Shown here: positions 37,439-46,157 of the stretch, one piece after another
Position numbering within the stretch: position 1 is the stretch's first letter
Layout of the letters: every line of letters starts with the position of its first letter
From: an uncultured Bacilli bacterium
GTDB taxonomy: Bacteria > Bacillota_I > Bacilli_A > RFN20 > CAG-826
Length of the DNA stretch: 64,000 bases
Assembly: GCA_944376605.1 (NCBI GenBank)
Contig: CALWDE010000003.1
Location: 209,746-273,745, forward strand
Direction of reading: 5' to 3'
The notes under the pieces: model-generated
Told to the model about the DNA's origin: nothing
Database searches by the model: none
What the model saw: the letters and a program-made list of their open reading frames with translations, nothing else
Position numbers and translations under genes: made by a program

Positions 37439-39352
37439 ATGAAAGTTTATCTCAATGAAAAAGAAGTAGAAATCAAAGACGGAGCAACGGGTTTTGATTT
37501 GCTAAAGCAAGAAGCAAACGATGAAAAAAAGGTTGTTGTTGCCTATAAAGGAGAGGAAAGAGAATACTCTTTAAGAGAAGCTCTCAAAGAAGGAGATCAT
37601 ATTTCCTTTATTAAAATTGGAAGTAAGGAGGCTCAAGATTTACTCAATCACTCCACTTCACACTTAATGGCAGCAGCAATTCGTGTTTTTTATCCAGAAG
37701 CGCATTTTGGAGTAGGACCAGCAATTGAAGAAGGCTTTTATTATGATGTTGATCCTGGCGAAGGAAGAGTCATCACCGAAAGTGACTTACCAAAGATTGA
37801 AGAAGAGATGAAAAAACTCGCCAAAGAAAACGCAGCCTATCTTCGAGAAGAAGTTTCTCCTAGTAAAGCGTTAGAACTCTTTCATGATGATCCCTATAAA
37901 ACAGAACTTATTAAGGAACATCAAGGAGAAGGTATTAGTCTATATCATCAAGGAGATTTCTGCGATTTATGTCGCGGTCCCCATTTACCATCGACCGGAT
38001 ACATCAAGCATTTTAAGCTTCTTTCTATCGCAGGCGCCTACTGGCGAGGAGATAGTAACAATAAGCAGTTAACAAGAATTTATGGTACTTCTTTCTACAC
38101 AAAAGAAGAATTAGATCATTATTTGATGATCTTAGAAGAAAGAAAGAAAAATGATCATCGGAAACTTGGCAAAGAGCTTGGCTTATTCTTTCTTTCGGAA
38201 TATGGCCCTGGCTTCCCCTTCTTCCTCCCTAAAGGCATGGCATTAAAGAATAATTTACTTGCCTATTGGCACGAAGTTCATGCGCGATATGGCTACCAAG
38301 AAATAGAAACTCCTACGATTTTATCAAGGGAGCTTTGGGAAATCTCCGGTCACTGGGATCACTACAAAGAAAACATGTACACCACCAAAATTGACGATAA
38401 AGATTTTGCGATTAAGCCAATGAACTGCCCTGGTGCCTTGCTTGTATATAAAAATGCAATTCATAGTTACCGGGAGTTACCTCTCCGCTACGCTGAACTG
38501 GGACATGTTCACCGTCATGAAGCTTCCGGTGCCTTAAACGGTTTATTCCGTGTCCGCGCTTTTACACAAGATGATTCCCATATTTTTATTCGCGAAGATC
38601 AAATTGAAAGTGAAGTAAAAAATATCATGGCCTTATTTGATGAGGTCTATGCTACTTTTGGTCTTTCTTATCATATTGTCTTATCCACAAGACCAGAAGA
38701 AGGCTATATCGGCACGGTTGAATTCTGGGATAAAGCGGAAGCAGCTTTAGCGAAAGCCTGTCTTGATTCAGGACATGAATACAAGATTAATCCTGGTGAT
38801 GGTGCTTTCTATGGACCAAAACTTGACTTCAAATTACGCGATTCGATGGGCAGAACGTGGCAGTGCGGCACGATTCAGCTCGACTTAAATCTCCCCCACC
38901 GCTTTGGCTGCTTCTATATTGATGAAAAGGGCGAGAAGAAAGAACCTGTGATGCTTCACCGTGTTGTCTTTGGTTCTATTGAACGTTTTATTGGCATTAT
39001 TACGGAAAACTATGGTGGCGCCTTCCCTGCTTGGCTTGCTCCTACTACCGTGAAAGTATTGCCTGTTAACGCTGCATACCACACGGAATATGCCAAGAAA
39101 GTAGTAAAAGAGTTAAAAGAAATTGGTGCGAGTGTAGAAATGGATAGCAGCGAAGAAAAGCTCTCCTACCGCATCCGTAAAAGCCAAATGGAGAAGGTTC
39201 CTTATTCCCTAGTTTTAGGTGATAAAGAATGTGAAGAAAACTCTGTTACAATCCGCGAATTTGGTTCTGAAAAACAGACACATCTTTCCTTAGAAGAGTT
39301 TAAAAATCTTTTAAAGGAAGAGATTACTTCTCGTCATAAAGTCTCTTTCTAA
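37439..39352 (+). CDS. thrS: Threonine--tRNA ligase
   Basis: 637 aa from the ATG at 37439 (MKVYLNEKEVEIK), preceded by AAAAGGAG; the longer frame from 37400 includes the terminator hairpin. Domains: TGS (1-60), editing domain with HSTSHLMAAA and CRGPHLPSTGYI, class II core with motif 2 LGHVHRHEASGALNGLFRVRAFTQDD and motif 3 LHRVVFGSIERFIG, and the C-terminal anticodon-binding domain. Controlled by the T-box leader. Confidence 0.97.
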   Translation: MKVYLNEKEVEIKDGATGFDLLKQEANDEKKVVVAYKGEEREYSLREALKEGDHISFIKIGSKEAQDLLNHSTSHLMAAAIRVFYPEAHFGVGPAIEEGFYYDVDPGEGRVITESDLPKIEEEMKKLAKENAAYLREEVSPSKALELFHDDPYKTELIKEHQGEGISLYHQGDFCDLCRGPHLPSTGYIKHFKLLSIAGAYWRGDSNNKQLTRIYGTSFYTKEELDHYLMILEERKKNDHRKLGKELGLFFLSEYGPGFPFFLPKGMALKNNLLAYWHEVHARYGYQEIETPTILSRELWEISGHWDHYKENMYTTKIDDKDFAIKPMNCPGALLVYKNAIHSYRELPLRYAELGHVHRHEASGALNGLFRVRAFTQDDSHIFIREDQIESEVKNIMALFDEVYATFGLSYHIVLSTRPEEGYIGTVEFWDKAEAALAKACLDSGHEYKINPGDGAFYGPKLDFKLRDSMGRTWQCGTIQLDLNLPHRFGCFYIDEKGEKKEPVMLHRVVFGSIERFIGIITENYGGAFPAWLAPTTVKVLPVNAAYHTEYAKKVVKELKEIGASVEMDSSEEKLSYRIRKSQMEKVPYSLVLGDKECEENSVTIREFGSEKQTHLSLEEFKNLLKEEITSRHKVSF

Positions 39353-39383
39353 AAACAATAAAGACTAACTTTATTCAAAATAA

Positions 39384-39420
39384 GGCTGTCTAGAAGACCG
39401 ATAATCAGACAGCCTTTTTT
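39384..39420 (+). terminator. Intrinsic terminator of thrS
   Basis: GGCTGTCT pairs with AGACAGCC across a 15-nt loop, then TTTTTT. Confidence 0.9.
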
Positions 39421-39483
39421 GTTGACTTCTTGTGTAGCGATAAATAGTTGATTGGCGAAAGATTGAATTCCTTCATTACAAGA

Positions 39484-39510
39484 TTACAATTTTAAAAATT
39501 AGGTTATAAT
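39484..39510 (+). promoter_or_regulatory. Promoter of the secreted-protein pair
   Basis: TTACAA, 15-nt AT-rich spacer, TATAAT, then AAAGGAG at 39517-39523 and the ATG at 39529. Confidence 0.65.
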
Positions 39511-39528
39511 TATGACAAAGGAGTAATT

Positions 39529-40974
39529 ATGAGAATTAGAAATCTTTATTTCTATTTCATCTTACTAGGTCTAGTATCTAGTCTCTGTCTACCTCACGAA
39601 TTCTCCTCTTTAACTGAAACGGCAAACTCCTTTTCAGTAACACGTAAAAATGAAGCACCCGACACAAGCGTTAAACAAGACGCTTTTGAGACTGGAGACG
39701 GAACTCCTGGGATTGATTATACCTATGAATATTATGGTAAAAACGGTGAAGTTCTTGCCTCTAGTGATGACTATATTCCTTCTATTCAACCTATGTACGC
39801 ACAAGATAAATATGAAGATAATGACGATTTATCTTCAGCAAGGTACTTTAATCAAGGCTTTCAGCCCGATTCGATGCAACCGTTTTACTCATTCCGCTAT
39901 AACATCAGTGGAACAATAAGTAGAAAAGGTTGGTGGTTATGGGAAACTCCGGATCGCGATTTTTATGGATTTCATACCTCCGGAGCCGGTATGTTAACAG
40001 CCGATTTAAATTCAATTCCAAGTAATTGTGACTACGACCTAAATTTGTATTACTTACCTAACAACCCAACGTCCAGCCCATCGCAAAGCATTTTGGTCGA
40101 TACAAGCACCAATACGCAATCAATTGCACAAACCGAGGGGGTTTCTAAAATTTTTGTTGAAGCTGTTTTTGCAATAGTCGAAGTATATTCTAAAAACGAC
40201 CAAACCTGGAACGATACAGATTCATATAATCTGACCGTAGCTTTTACAAATTCCAATTATTATCGGGATCCCGTTAATATACAAAATCAAAAAAATGTAG
40301 GTTACTGGGGATTGCTTTGGAAGTCCGACTTTACGCCTGAGGGAGTACCACCATGTTCTCTAGTTTCCTCAGACGAAACAGTTCGTAGTTTGAGTTTGCT
40401 AAACCCAATGGTAAAGTCTTTAGACAATAGTTCAAATGGAGAAAAAATCCTCTATGCGAAGGCTTTAATTTGGAATCAGCAGTTATGCCATGCGCTTGCA
40501 GTTTATTATTCAACACTTGCTGCCGGTCTTAATAAACTTAAAGAGCAGCAACTAGAAGATTACGAAACTGTATCTATTTTAGCAACTATTACTAGTATAA
40601 CTGTATCGTGTTTGGGATTTGTTTTTAAACTCGACCTTCCCATTATTGAAGAATTTCCTTCCTTAATTCTTTCTATGATTGCCGATAACTTTGTCCCCTC
40701 AATAACGACAATCGGTTCTTACGCATATTATTCCAATCTTGCTGGCACCTTTGGCGAGGCAGATGGTGATAATATCATGTTTATTGATTTTTATTATTCT
40801 ATCAAGAGCGGCTTCATCGACTGGACACCACAATTTTACAATCCGACCGATCCTGGAGCTTATTATCAGCACCACTACACTTTGCCAACTTTCTCATATG
40901 TACAGGATAACTCGTATTTTACAGGATCAATCTCTGGATTTGCGAGTGTAGAAGGACTTATTAACTTATTTTAG
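39529..40974 (+). CDS. Secreted PPC-domain protein, unknown function
   Basis: 481 aa. A signal peptide (IRNLYFYFILLGLVSSLCLP) is followed by a Ser/Thr-rich stretch. At residues ~93-240 lies a likely bacterial pre-peptidase C-terminal (PPC) domain: YEDNDDLSSARYF, then DRDFYGFHT and CDYDLNLYYLP, the D.D.Y pattern seen in calcium-linked PPC folds. LLWKSDFTPEG at 262-272 matches LWKASYIPEG of the next gene, so the two are paralogues. No protease or glycosidase motif was found in the remaining C-terminal half (residues ~275-481), which is partly hydrophobic. Encoded 10 nt before the lipoprotein gene; likely one operon. Confidence 0.75.
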   Translation: MRIRNLYFYFILLGLVSSLCLPHEFSSLTETANSFSVTRKNEAPDTSVKQDAFETGDGTPGIDYTYEYYGKNGEVLASSDDYIPSIQPMYAQDKYEDNDDLSSARYFNQGFQPDSMQPFYSFRYNISGTISRKGWWLWETPDRDFYGFHTSGAGMLTADLNSIPSNCDYDLNLYYLPNNPTSSPSQSILVDTSTNTQSIAQTEGVSKIFVEAVFAIVEVYSKNDQTWNDTDSYNLTVAFTNSNYYRDPVNIQNQKNVGYWGLLWKSDFTPEGVPPCSLVSSDETVRSLSLLNPMVKSLDNSSNGEKILYAKALIWNQQLCHALAVYYSTLAAGLNKLKEQQLEDYETVSILATITSITVSCLGFVFKLDLPIIEEFPSLILSMIADNFVPSITTIGSYAYYSNLAGTFGEADGDNIMFIDFYYSIKSGFIDWTPQFYNPTDPGAYYQHHYTLPTFSYVQDNSYFTGSISGFASVEGLINLF

Positions 40975-40984
40975 GGGGTTTCAT

Positions 40985-42313
40985 ATGATTTATAAAAATC
41001 ACATTCATTTATGGATTGTTGGAATTTTCCTCTCCGCTTTAGTTTTATCAAGCTGCGGAGACTCTTCTTTCAAAGATACGGCATTAGACGCGGACGCTTT
41101 TGAAAGAGAAAGTGCAGAAGGGCCTTCTTTTTCTCTTACGCTAAATGGGGAAAGTTCTACTCTTCCTCCTTCTTTCTCCCCTCATAGCAATAATGATTTT
41201 ACTTCTGCAACAGATTTAAATCAGATTACGAAAGGTGGAACACAGTCTTTTTCCTTCTCTTTAAACGCTTCTTTGCACGAAGTTATCTATGAAAATGGAA
41301 AAAGAGAAAATGATGTTGATATTTACCGTTTTTATGTGAATTTTCCTGGAACTTTTGACCTTGCTCTAACTTCGAGTAATTTACCTTACCGCGTTTCCTT
41401 ATATCGCAGCACCTCTCGTATTCAAAAAGGGAAAACCATTTTGTTAGAGGGAGATCTTACTCAGTTAGAAGATTATTCAATCGAATATCCAGGTGCCTAT
41501 TATTTAAAAGTAAAAAGTAAGGGTGAAGTAGATGCTTCCTCTTTCTATTCCCTGGAAGCAAGCTATCAAGCAGAGGAGATGGAAACTTATTTCCAAGAAG
41601 ATGCTTCTGCAATGCTTTGGAAAGCGAGTTATATTCCGGAAGGAATTTATCCCTTCTTTGAAGAGTTAAACGGAAGCGTGAAACTATCAGAAGAAGATGC
41701 TTATGCCTCACAAATTGCTTCTTACCAACAAATAATAGGAGAAAATGGTGGTAACGCATTAACCTGTATCCCGCTTTATACCATCACACTCAAAAAAGGA
41801 GTTACTACTTCTTTTGTTGTTTCTGCCCTTATCTACGCACTCACTGATCTTAATTTTATTTATGATGGTGAAACCATAAGAAAATATGATGATAGCAAGG
41901 TAGAAGTAAAGTTATTTTCTATCGAAGAAGAGGCAAGAAAAGCAGGAATTGAAAACACCACTTTTATTAAAAGTTTCTTCGATATTCTTTTCCTTGAAAC
42001 ATACGATGCAAGAGAAGAATTTAGAAATGACGACATGTTTTATCACGCTGTTTTATCGGTCATTTTGCAGGGCTTAGACACGATCAACCATGATGAAACA
42101 TCGGAAAGATATTATTCAATTCCTCTTGTAGGAAGGTGGTTGATAGATGGCACGCTAAGCTGGGATAGCCCTAGGTTTTTCCCGTCCGTAGACTGGGCAG
42201 AGGCATATTTAAATGCGAATGAGCCTCTACCTTCTCTTCCTTTTAGTGCTCCAGCATCTGGTACCTATTACGCCATAAAAGGAAATTCTAATTTAAAAGC
42301 GTATCTCGCCTAA
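40985..42313 (+). CDS. PPC-domain lipoprotein, paralogue of the preceding gene
   Basis: 442 aa with a lipoprotein signal (LVLSSCGDSS, lipidated Cys24). Residues ~69-195 form a PPC-like domain: NNDFTSATDLNQ, NDVDIYRFYVNFPGTFDLAL, YYLKV. The conserved LWKASYIPEG follows at 211-220 and a ~220-residue C-terminal domain ends in GNSNLKAYLA. The whole layout repeats that of the secreted protein upstream; one is free or loosely held, the other lipid-anchored. Function unknown; a cell-surface pair binding a host or dietary ligand is possible but is inference. The fragment at 36894 is a broken third member. Confidence 0.78.
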   Translation: MIYKNHIHLWIVGIFLSALVLSSCGDSSFKDTALDADAFERESAEGPSFSLTLNGESSTLPPSFSPHSNNDFTSATDLNQITKGGTQSFSFSLNASLHEVIYENGKRENDVDIYRFYVNFPGTFDLALTSSNLPYRVSLYRSTSRIQKGKTILLEGDLTQLEDYSIEYPGAYYLKVKSKGEVDASSFYSLEASYQAEEMETYFQEDASAMLWKASYIPEGIYPFFEELNGSVKLSEEDAYASQIASYQQIIGENGGNALTCIPLYTITLKKGVTTSFVVSALIYALTDLNFIYDGETIRKYDDSKVEVKLFSIEEEARKAGIENTTFIKSFFDILFLETYDAREEFRNDDMFYHAVLSVILQGLDTINHDETSERYYSIPLVGRWLIDGTLSWDSPRFFPSVDWAEAYLNANEPLPSLPFSAPASGTYYAIKGNSNLKAYLA

Positions 42314-42328
42314 ATAAGCAAAAGAAAA

Positions 42329-42359
42329 CCGAGGAGGGAGGTAAGCTCCTCGGTTTTTT
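42329..42359. terminator. Bidirectional terminator
   Basis: CCGAGGAG-GGAGGTAAG-CTCCTCGG with TTTTTT on the plus side and TTTTCTTTT on the minus side. It serves the lipoprotein operon and the convergent alkyltransferase-like gene. Confidence 0.88.
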
Positions 42360-42360
42360 A

Positions 42361-42879
42361 TTAGATAGAAGGATGTAAATATTTACCAGGACGATATCTT
42401 TTGCCAGTCCCCTCTTCCATTTCTAGAAGAATAGACTGGATATCGTAGCCAAGAGGTAACTCTTTCACATTATCTCCGCGCAGTACGCGGTGAGACGGAA
42501 TAAGGAAGGGTAAGGGGTTATTACGAAGTACTTCGCGTAAAGCGCCAAGAGAGCGGCGAGCATCAATTGCTTCTAATACATCTTTTTCTGTTCTTGTTTC
42601 GCCATAGGGAATTGATAAAACATATTGATAAATTCTTTTGGCAAAATCAGAACCTTCTAATAAAAGAGGTAAATCAAAACTCTTTCGCTGTCCGAAGAAG
42701 TATTGATTAATTTGAATGATGGCATCATAAAGGACTGGATTTTCCTCATTTCGCATTCCGGGTGGATCAAAACTACCAAACAAAATACGGACTACTTGTC
42801 CGTCATTGACGACAATGGTTAAATCACCAGCAGCCGTATCATAGACAGCATAACGTAAAGACGCCCCTCGAGTCTCCAT
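42361..42879 (-). CDS. Alkyltransferase-like protein (O6-alkylguanine methyltransferase homologue lacking the catalytic Cys)
   Basis: 172 aa with the two domains of Ada/Ogt-type methyltransferases: an N-terminal RNase-H-like domain (residues 8-75) and the C-terminal DNA-binding domain (76-160) with IPYGETRTEKDV (HTH) and NPLPFLIPSHRVLRGDN. The invariant PCHRV acceptor motif reads PSHRV: residue 129 is Ser (TCT), not Cys. Without the thiol it cannot take alkyl groups. Such alkyltransferase-like proteins (ATL, usually PWHRV) bind O6-alkylguanine and recruit nucleotide excision repair. GGAGGGGG precedes the ATG. A simple inactivating mutation is the alternative. Confidence 0.88.
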   Translation of the reverse strand: METRGASLRYAVYDTAAGDLTIVVNDGQVVRILFGSFDPPGMRNEENPVLYDAIIQINQYFFGQRKSFDLPLLLEGSDFAKRIYQYVLSIPYGETRTEKDVLEAIDARRSLGALREVLRNNPLPFLIPSHRVLRGDNVKELPLGYDIQSILLEMEEGTGKRYRPGKYLHPSI

Positions 42880-42973
42880 TTCTGCCCCCTCCTATAGTTA
42901 GAAGATAACATTGTTAAGAAATGAATACAAGCGTAAAAAAATGCTATATGCAATGTTTTTTATTTAGATAAAT

Positions 42974-43786
42974 TTAGTTTTCAACGCGAAGATGGAGACA
43001 TGTTGCATCATCTAAATATTTAAAACGAGGATATTTGTAATAGAGAGGGTCTTCTTTTGCTGCTTCTTTTAACTGCGGATATAAAGCGCTTAAAGGAGAA
43101 GATTCGAACATTTCTTTTGCGCTTATAAACTTATGGAAAGTGCGATAAAGCTGCATAAATCCATCACTTGCTAAATAAATATCTTCTCCTCCTGAAACAG
43201 GAACTTCTTTGGTAATAATAGAAAAAGAAGGTTGTTCCATTAAAGAGAAAACAGAATAACCATTCTCTTGATTGGCAAGTCTTCTATGGGCGATTAACTC
43301 TTCTTGTATTTCTTTTCTAGCTTCTTTTGGAGAGATGCCTTTTTCCTCGCTTATTTGCATCATTCTCTTTGTAGCAAGAGCATCAAGAGAAGGAAGACGC
43401 GTATCAAAAAAAGATAGAGATAAAGACGGGATATGCGCTTCTAAATCACCTAATAAAATAATTTTTAGGATATTATTTTCTAGTCTCGCGCCCACAATTC
43501 CCATCGTAGGCATAAAAGCAATATCGCTGCAATTTCCCCCTCTTTTTTTAAAATTTTGATAGCATTTTGCGGATATTCTTTTGCATTCTTCTAAAAAAGG
43601 GGGCTCTTCACAAAAATTGCGTTTAAAAGAAGAAACAAGCCACGAAGCATCGGAAGGATGATAGATAGATTTACCAAGACCTGTTGCTCCATCCATTACT
43701 AAGAAAAGATTCTCCCCAAGGAAATATCCATCTTCATTGCAAGAAGATCCCTTATGAGTGAATTTTTCTTTTAAAACTATTCGCAT
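42974..43786 (-). CDS. PP2C-family Ser/Thr protein phosphatase
   Basis: 270 aa from the ATG at 43786 (MRIVLKEKFTHKG), with GGGGGA just ahead; it overlaps the upstream gene by 10 nt. PP2C (PPM) metal-binding motifs are visible: SCNEDGYFLG, LVMDGATG, ILLGDLEAHI, IYLASDGFMQLY and YLDDATCLHLRV near the end. These enzymes remove phosphate from Ser/Thr in a Mn/Mg-dependent way. Unlike PrpC, no partner Ser/Thr kinase lies nearby; the coupled membrane protein is the likely target or regulator (inference). Confidence 0.85.
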   Translation of the reverse strand: MRIVLKEKFTHKGSSCNEDGYFLGENLFLVMDGATGLGKSIYHPSDASWLVSSFKRNFCEEPPFLEECKRISAKCYQNFKKRGGNCSDIAFMPTMGIVGARLENNILKIILLGDLEAHIPSLSLSFFDTRLPSLDALATKRMMQISEEKGISPKEARKEIQEELIAHRRLANQENGYSVFSLMEQPSFSIITKEVPVSGGEDIYLASDGFMQLYRTFHKFISAKEMFESSPLSALYPQLKEAAKEDPLYYKYPRFKYLDDATCLHLRVEN

Positions 43787-45270
43787 AATTTCCCCCAGCC
43801 GCACACCGAAGCAGTGAAAATCATAACAAAGGCAATAAGCGTTACCATGAGCGAAGCAATCACAATTGCGTAAGCAGCTTTATGAGAATTTACTTTCTTT
43901 TTGTTGACTAAAAGAACGAACAAAAGGACAAGAGAAATCACAAAGCCGCACGCAAAAGATAGTAAAGAAACTAATACAGCCATACTTGCCACAGTAGGAG
44001 TGTTAGAGAAAGAAGAAAGTGTTGCAGTGACAAATCCTACCAAGGTAGAGAAAATGGAAACATAGGCAATGTTTGTAATTTTTTCACTTTTGATTTGTTC
44101 TTGGGCATCTCTCACTGTTAAGAATTCTTGTTTCATATCTAAAAAAGCACGAATCGTAATAGATTCTCTTAAATAATCTTCATCACGGGCAACATTGGCT
44201 TTTCTGCTTGCCCCTTCCTCTTCTTTGTCGATAGCGCTAGAAAATTGTTCTTTTGCTTTGCCAATATCTCCTGCTAAAGCAAGTAGTCTTCCATAGGTAA
44301 GATGGAATTTAGCATAAGTATTATCATCTTTAGCAATTTCGGACACTTTCTTTAAGGCAATTAAGATTTCTGTGTCATACATCAAATCATGTTCATGTAG
44401 GTCTTTTAATAAAGAAGAGTCAATGGCGGTTTCATCCACTTTTAACCGCTTTAATTCATCTAAGTCATAAGGAGCAAAAAGACTTTCTAGTTTGCTCGAA
44501 TAAAAATTAGCCACCACTTCCCCGTAATGATTGATATATCCTTTTTGGTCAGGATGTCTATCGCATAACTCACGGCAATCTTTCATTAAATCACGAAGTT
44601 TTTGCTCATTACTAAGCCGGTCATAAGTCATTAAAATGGCGGTGGCCATATTTTGAAGATGATGACAAAAATCTGCATTATTTTGAAACACAGGCATGCC
44701 CATTTGCTCCAAAGTGTTAAAGAGACTAACGTATGTCTCAAGCTGCTTCCTGCAGTCCTGCAATATCGATTTTCTTCCGTCTCTTCTTGCTCTTGTATAG
44801 AAGACAAAGAAAATAGCAAAATGCTCATAAATCTCACGTAATTTATCCGATAATAACTTGGTTATATTGGCATCTGTGAGGGTACTTTTTCCATCTTTGC
44901 CCTGCGAATTCTCTATACAGTAAGTTTCAAAAGAAGAAAAAGAAAATGTGTCAGCAAAAAATACTCCCTCATAGTTGACGCTTTTCTTATCCGCTTTTGC
45001 TTTCATGACTTCTTTCATATAAAGATCAGTCTCGGAAGATAAGCCGCTTAACTTTTCTTCTATATCTCTCCGAGAAAAATCAACAAAAGGAAGGTCTTTT
45101 AACGTGTGTTTTTTATTCTTAATTTCAACTGTTACCGATAAATTTTCTTCAACAAAGTTATCGCTTTGATTCTCATTTCGTTTTTGAAGAAGTTCTTTTA
45201 CATCTCTAACAAAAGAAAATTTGTCATTGATAGCTTCGGCGCTCGCCTGTTCCTTGATCTTCTCACTCAT
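43777..45270 (-). CDS. Large membrane protein of unknown function, coupled to PP2C
   Basis: 497 aa. The first ~385 residues are soluble and mainly helical, with a TPR-like stretch near 310-350 (YAKFHLTYGRLLALAGDIGKAKEQFSSAI). The C-terminus has three or four membrane helices (residues ~390-412, 420-455, 468-490). No family is recognised. AGGAAG and a TATAGT -10 lie upstream. The stop overlaps the PP2C gene by 10 nt, so the two proteins are made together; the soluble part may be the phosphatase substrate or sensor. Confidence 0.7.
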   Translation of the reverse strand: MSEKIKEQASAEAINDKFSFVRDVKELLQKRNENQSDNFVEENLSVTVEIKNKKHTLKDLPFVDFSRRDIEEKLSGLSSETDLYMKEVMKAKADKKSVNYEGVFFADTFSFSSFETYCIENSQGKDGKSTLTDANITKLLSDKLREIYEHFAIFFVFYTRARRDGRKSILQDCRKQLETYVSLFNTLEQMGMPVFQNNADFCHHLQNMATAILMTYDRLSNEQKLRDLMKDCRELCDRHPDQKGYINHYGEVVANFYSSKLESLFAPYDLDELKRLKVDETAIDSSLLKDLHEHDLMYDTEILIALKKVSEIAKDDNTYAKFHLTYGRLLALAGDIGKAKEQFSSAIDKEEEGASRKANVARDEDYLRESITIRAFLDMKQEFLTVRDAQEQIKSEKITNIAYVSIFSTLVGFVTATLSSFSNTPTVASMAVLVSLLSFACGFVISLVLLFVLLVNKKKVNSHKAAYAIVIASLMVTLIAFVMIFTASVCGWGKLCE

Positions 45271-45314
45271 ACTTTTCTTCCTTTTCTCTCTTTACTATAG
45301 CAAAAATAAGGCGA

Positions 45315-45320
45315 TATATT
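45315..45320 (+). promoter_or_regulatory. -10 box of the HAD hydrolase gene, 8 nt from the ATG
   Basis: TATATT, then GAGAGGGT, then ATG at 45329. The GAGAGGG is too close to the start for a normal Shine-Dalgarno, so a very short or absent leader is likely. Confidence 0.4.
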
Positions 45321-45328
45321 GAGAGGGT

Positions 45329-45985
45329 ATGAAGCTTAAAGCGGTGTTTTTTGATTTAGACGGAACGCTTCTAGATAGTGAAAGAATTTATCAATATTTT
45401 TGGAAGAAGGCTGTTATTTCTTATCATCTTGACCCAAATAAGGCAGATTTTCTTCTTCTAAGAAGCTTAGACCACACTCTTGCAGATTCTTATTTGCAAA
45501 GTGTTTATCCTTCTGTCTCTCCAGATTTTATTCGTCAAAAAAGAATTGCTTTGATGGAAGAATATGTCAAAACCCATCCTTTTACTTTAAAAGAAGGTGC
45601 AAAGGAAACATTAGAAACGCTTTGTAAAAGAGGCTTTGATTTATATCTTGTCTCCGCCTCTCCCCTTATTAAGCTCAATTCCATTATGAAAGAATATGGA
45701 TTAGAACAATATTTTGTTTCTGCAATAAGCGCAAAATCGCAAAAAAGAGGAAAGCCGTTTCCGGATGTATACACTTATGCTTTAGCGGCAGGAGGAGTAA
45801 AAGCGGAAGAAGCTCTCACCGTGGAAGATTCTCCTGCTGGTGCGTGGAGTGCGATTCAAGCAGGTATTTCTACTGTATTTATCGATGATTTATCTCCTGC
45901 TCCTAAAGGAATGAAGCCTTATTTAAAGAAAGAAATCCATGCGCTAAACGAACTGATAATCCTGATGAATTCAATTCTTACTTGA
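45329..45985 (+). CDS. HAD-superfamily hydrolase, beta-phosphoglucomutase-like
   Basis: 218 aa: motif I FFDLDGTLLDSE, a helical cap (residues 18-90), motif II LVSASP, motif III Lys in KRGKPFPDVYTYA, and motif IV VEDSPAGAWSA. This subfamily includes beta-phosphoglucomutases and sugar or nucleotide phosphatases; the GxGKP-like step alone does not fix the substrate. It is followed by the infC leader on the same strand. Confidence 0.88.
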   Translation: MKLKAVFFDLDGTLLDSERIYQYFWKKAVISYHLDPNKADFLLLRSLDHTLADSYLQSVYPSVSPDFIRQKRIALMEEYVKTHPFTLKEGAKETLETLCKRGFDLYLVSASPLIKLNSIMKEYGLEQYFVSAISAKSQKRGKPFPDVYTYALAAGGVKAEEALTVEDSPAGAWSAIQAGISTVFIDDLSPAPKGMKPYLKKEIHALNELIILMNSILT

Positions 45986-45989
45986 CAGA

Positions 45990-46140
45990 AGAAATAGAAC
46001 GATTAACATTATCGCGGTCAAAAAGTAGAAAGAAGCCTTACCAGCTCGCCGGAGATTCCTTGAGTCTCGGCAAATTGCTACCAAGAAGACAATATCTTGT
46101 GGTGATTCGGTGTGGTGGCTTCCACACCTTTTTTGACACT
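45990..46140 (+). ncRNA. L20-type ribosomal leader with attenuator, upstream of infC-rpmI-rplT
   Basis: About 150 nt between the HAD gene and infC. It ends in a clear terminator, GGTGTGG-TGGCTT-CCACACC (46109-46128) plus TTTTTT, placed just before the infC Shine-Dalgarno. In Bacillota this operon is controlled by binding of L20 to its leader; a GC-rich hairpin region near 46040-46080 would be the protein site. Position and terminator are seen; L20 control is by analogy. Confidence 0.75.
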
Positions 46141-46157
46141 TAAGGAGGACAAGAACC

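Noticed and set aside
42930..42965. Possible terminator between the alkyltransferase-like gene and the PP2C gene
   Set aside because: Only a 3-4 bp stem (TGC/GCA) with T-runs; too weak to call.
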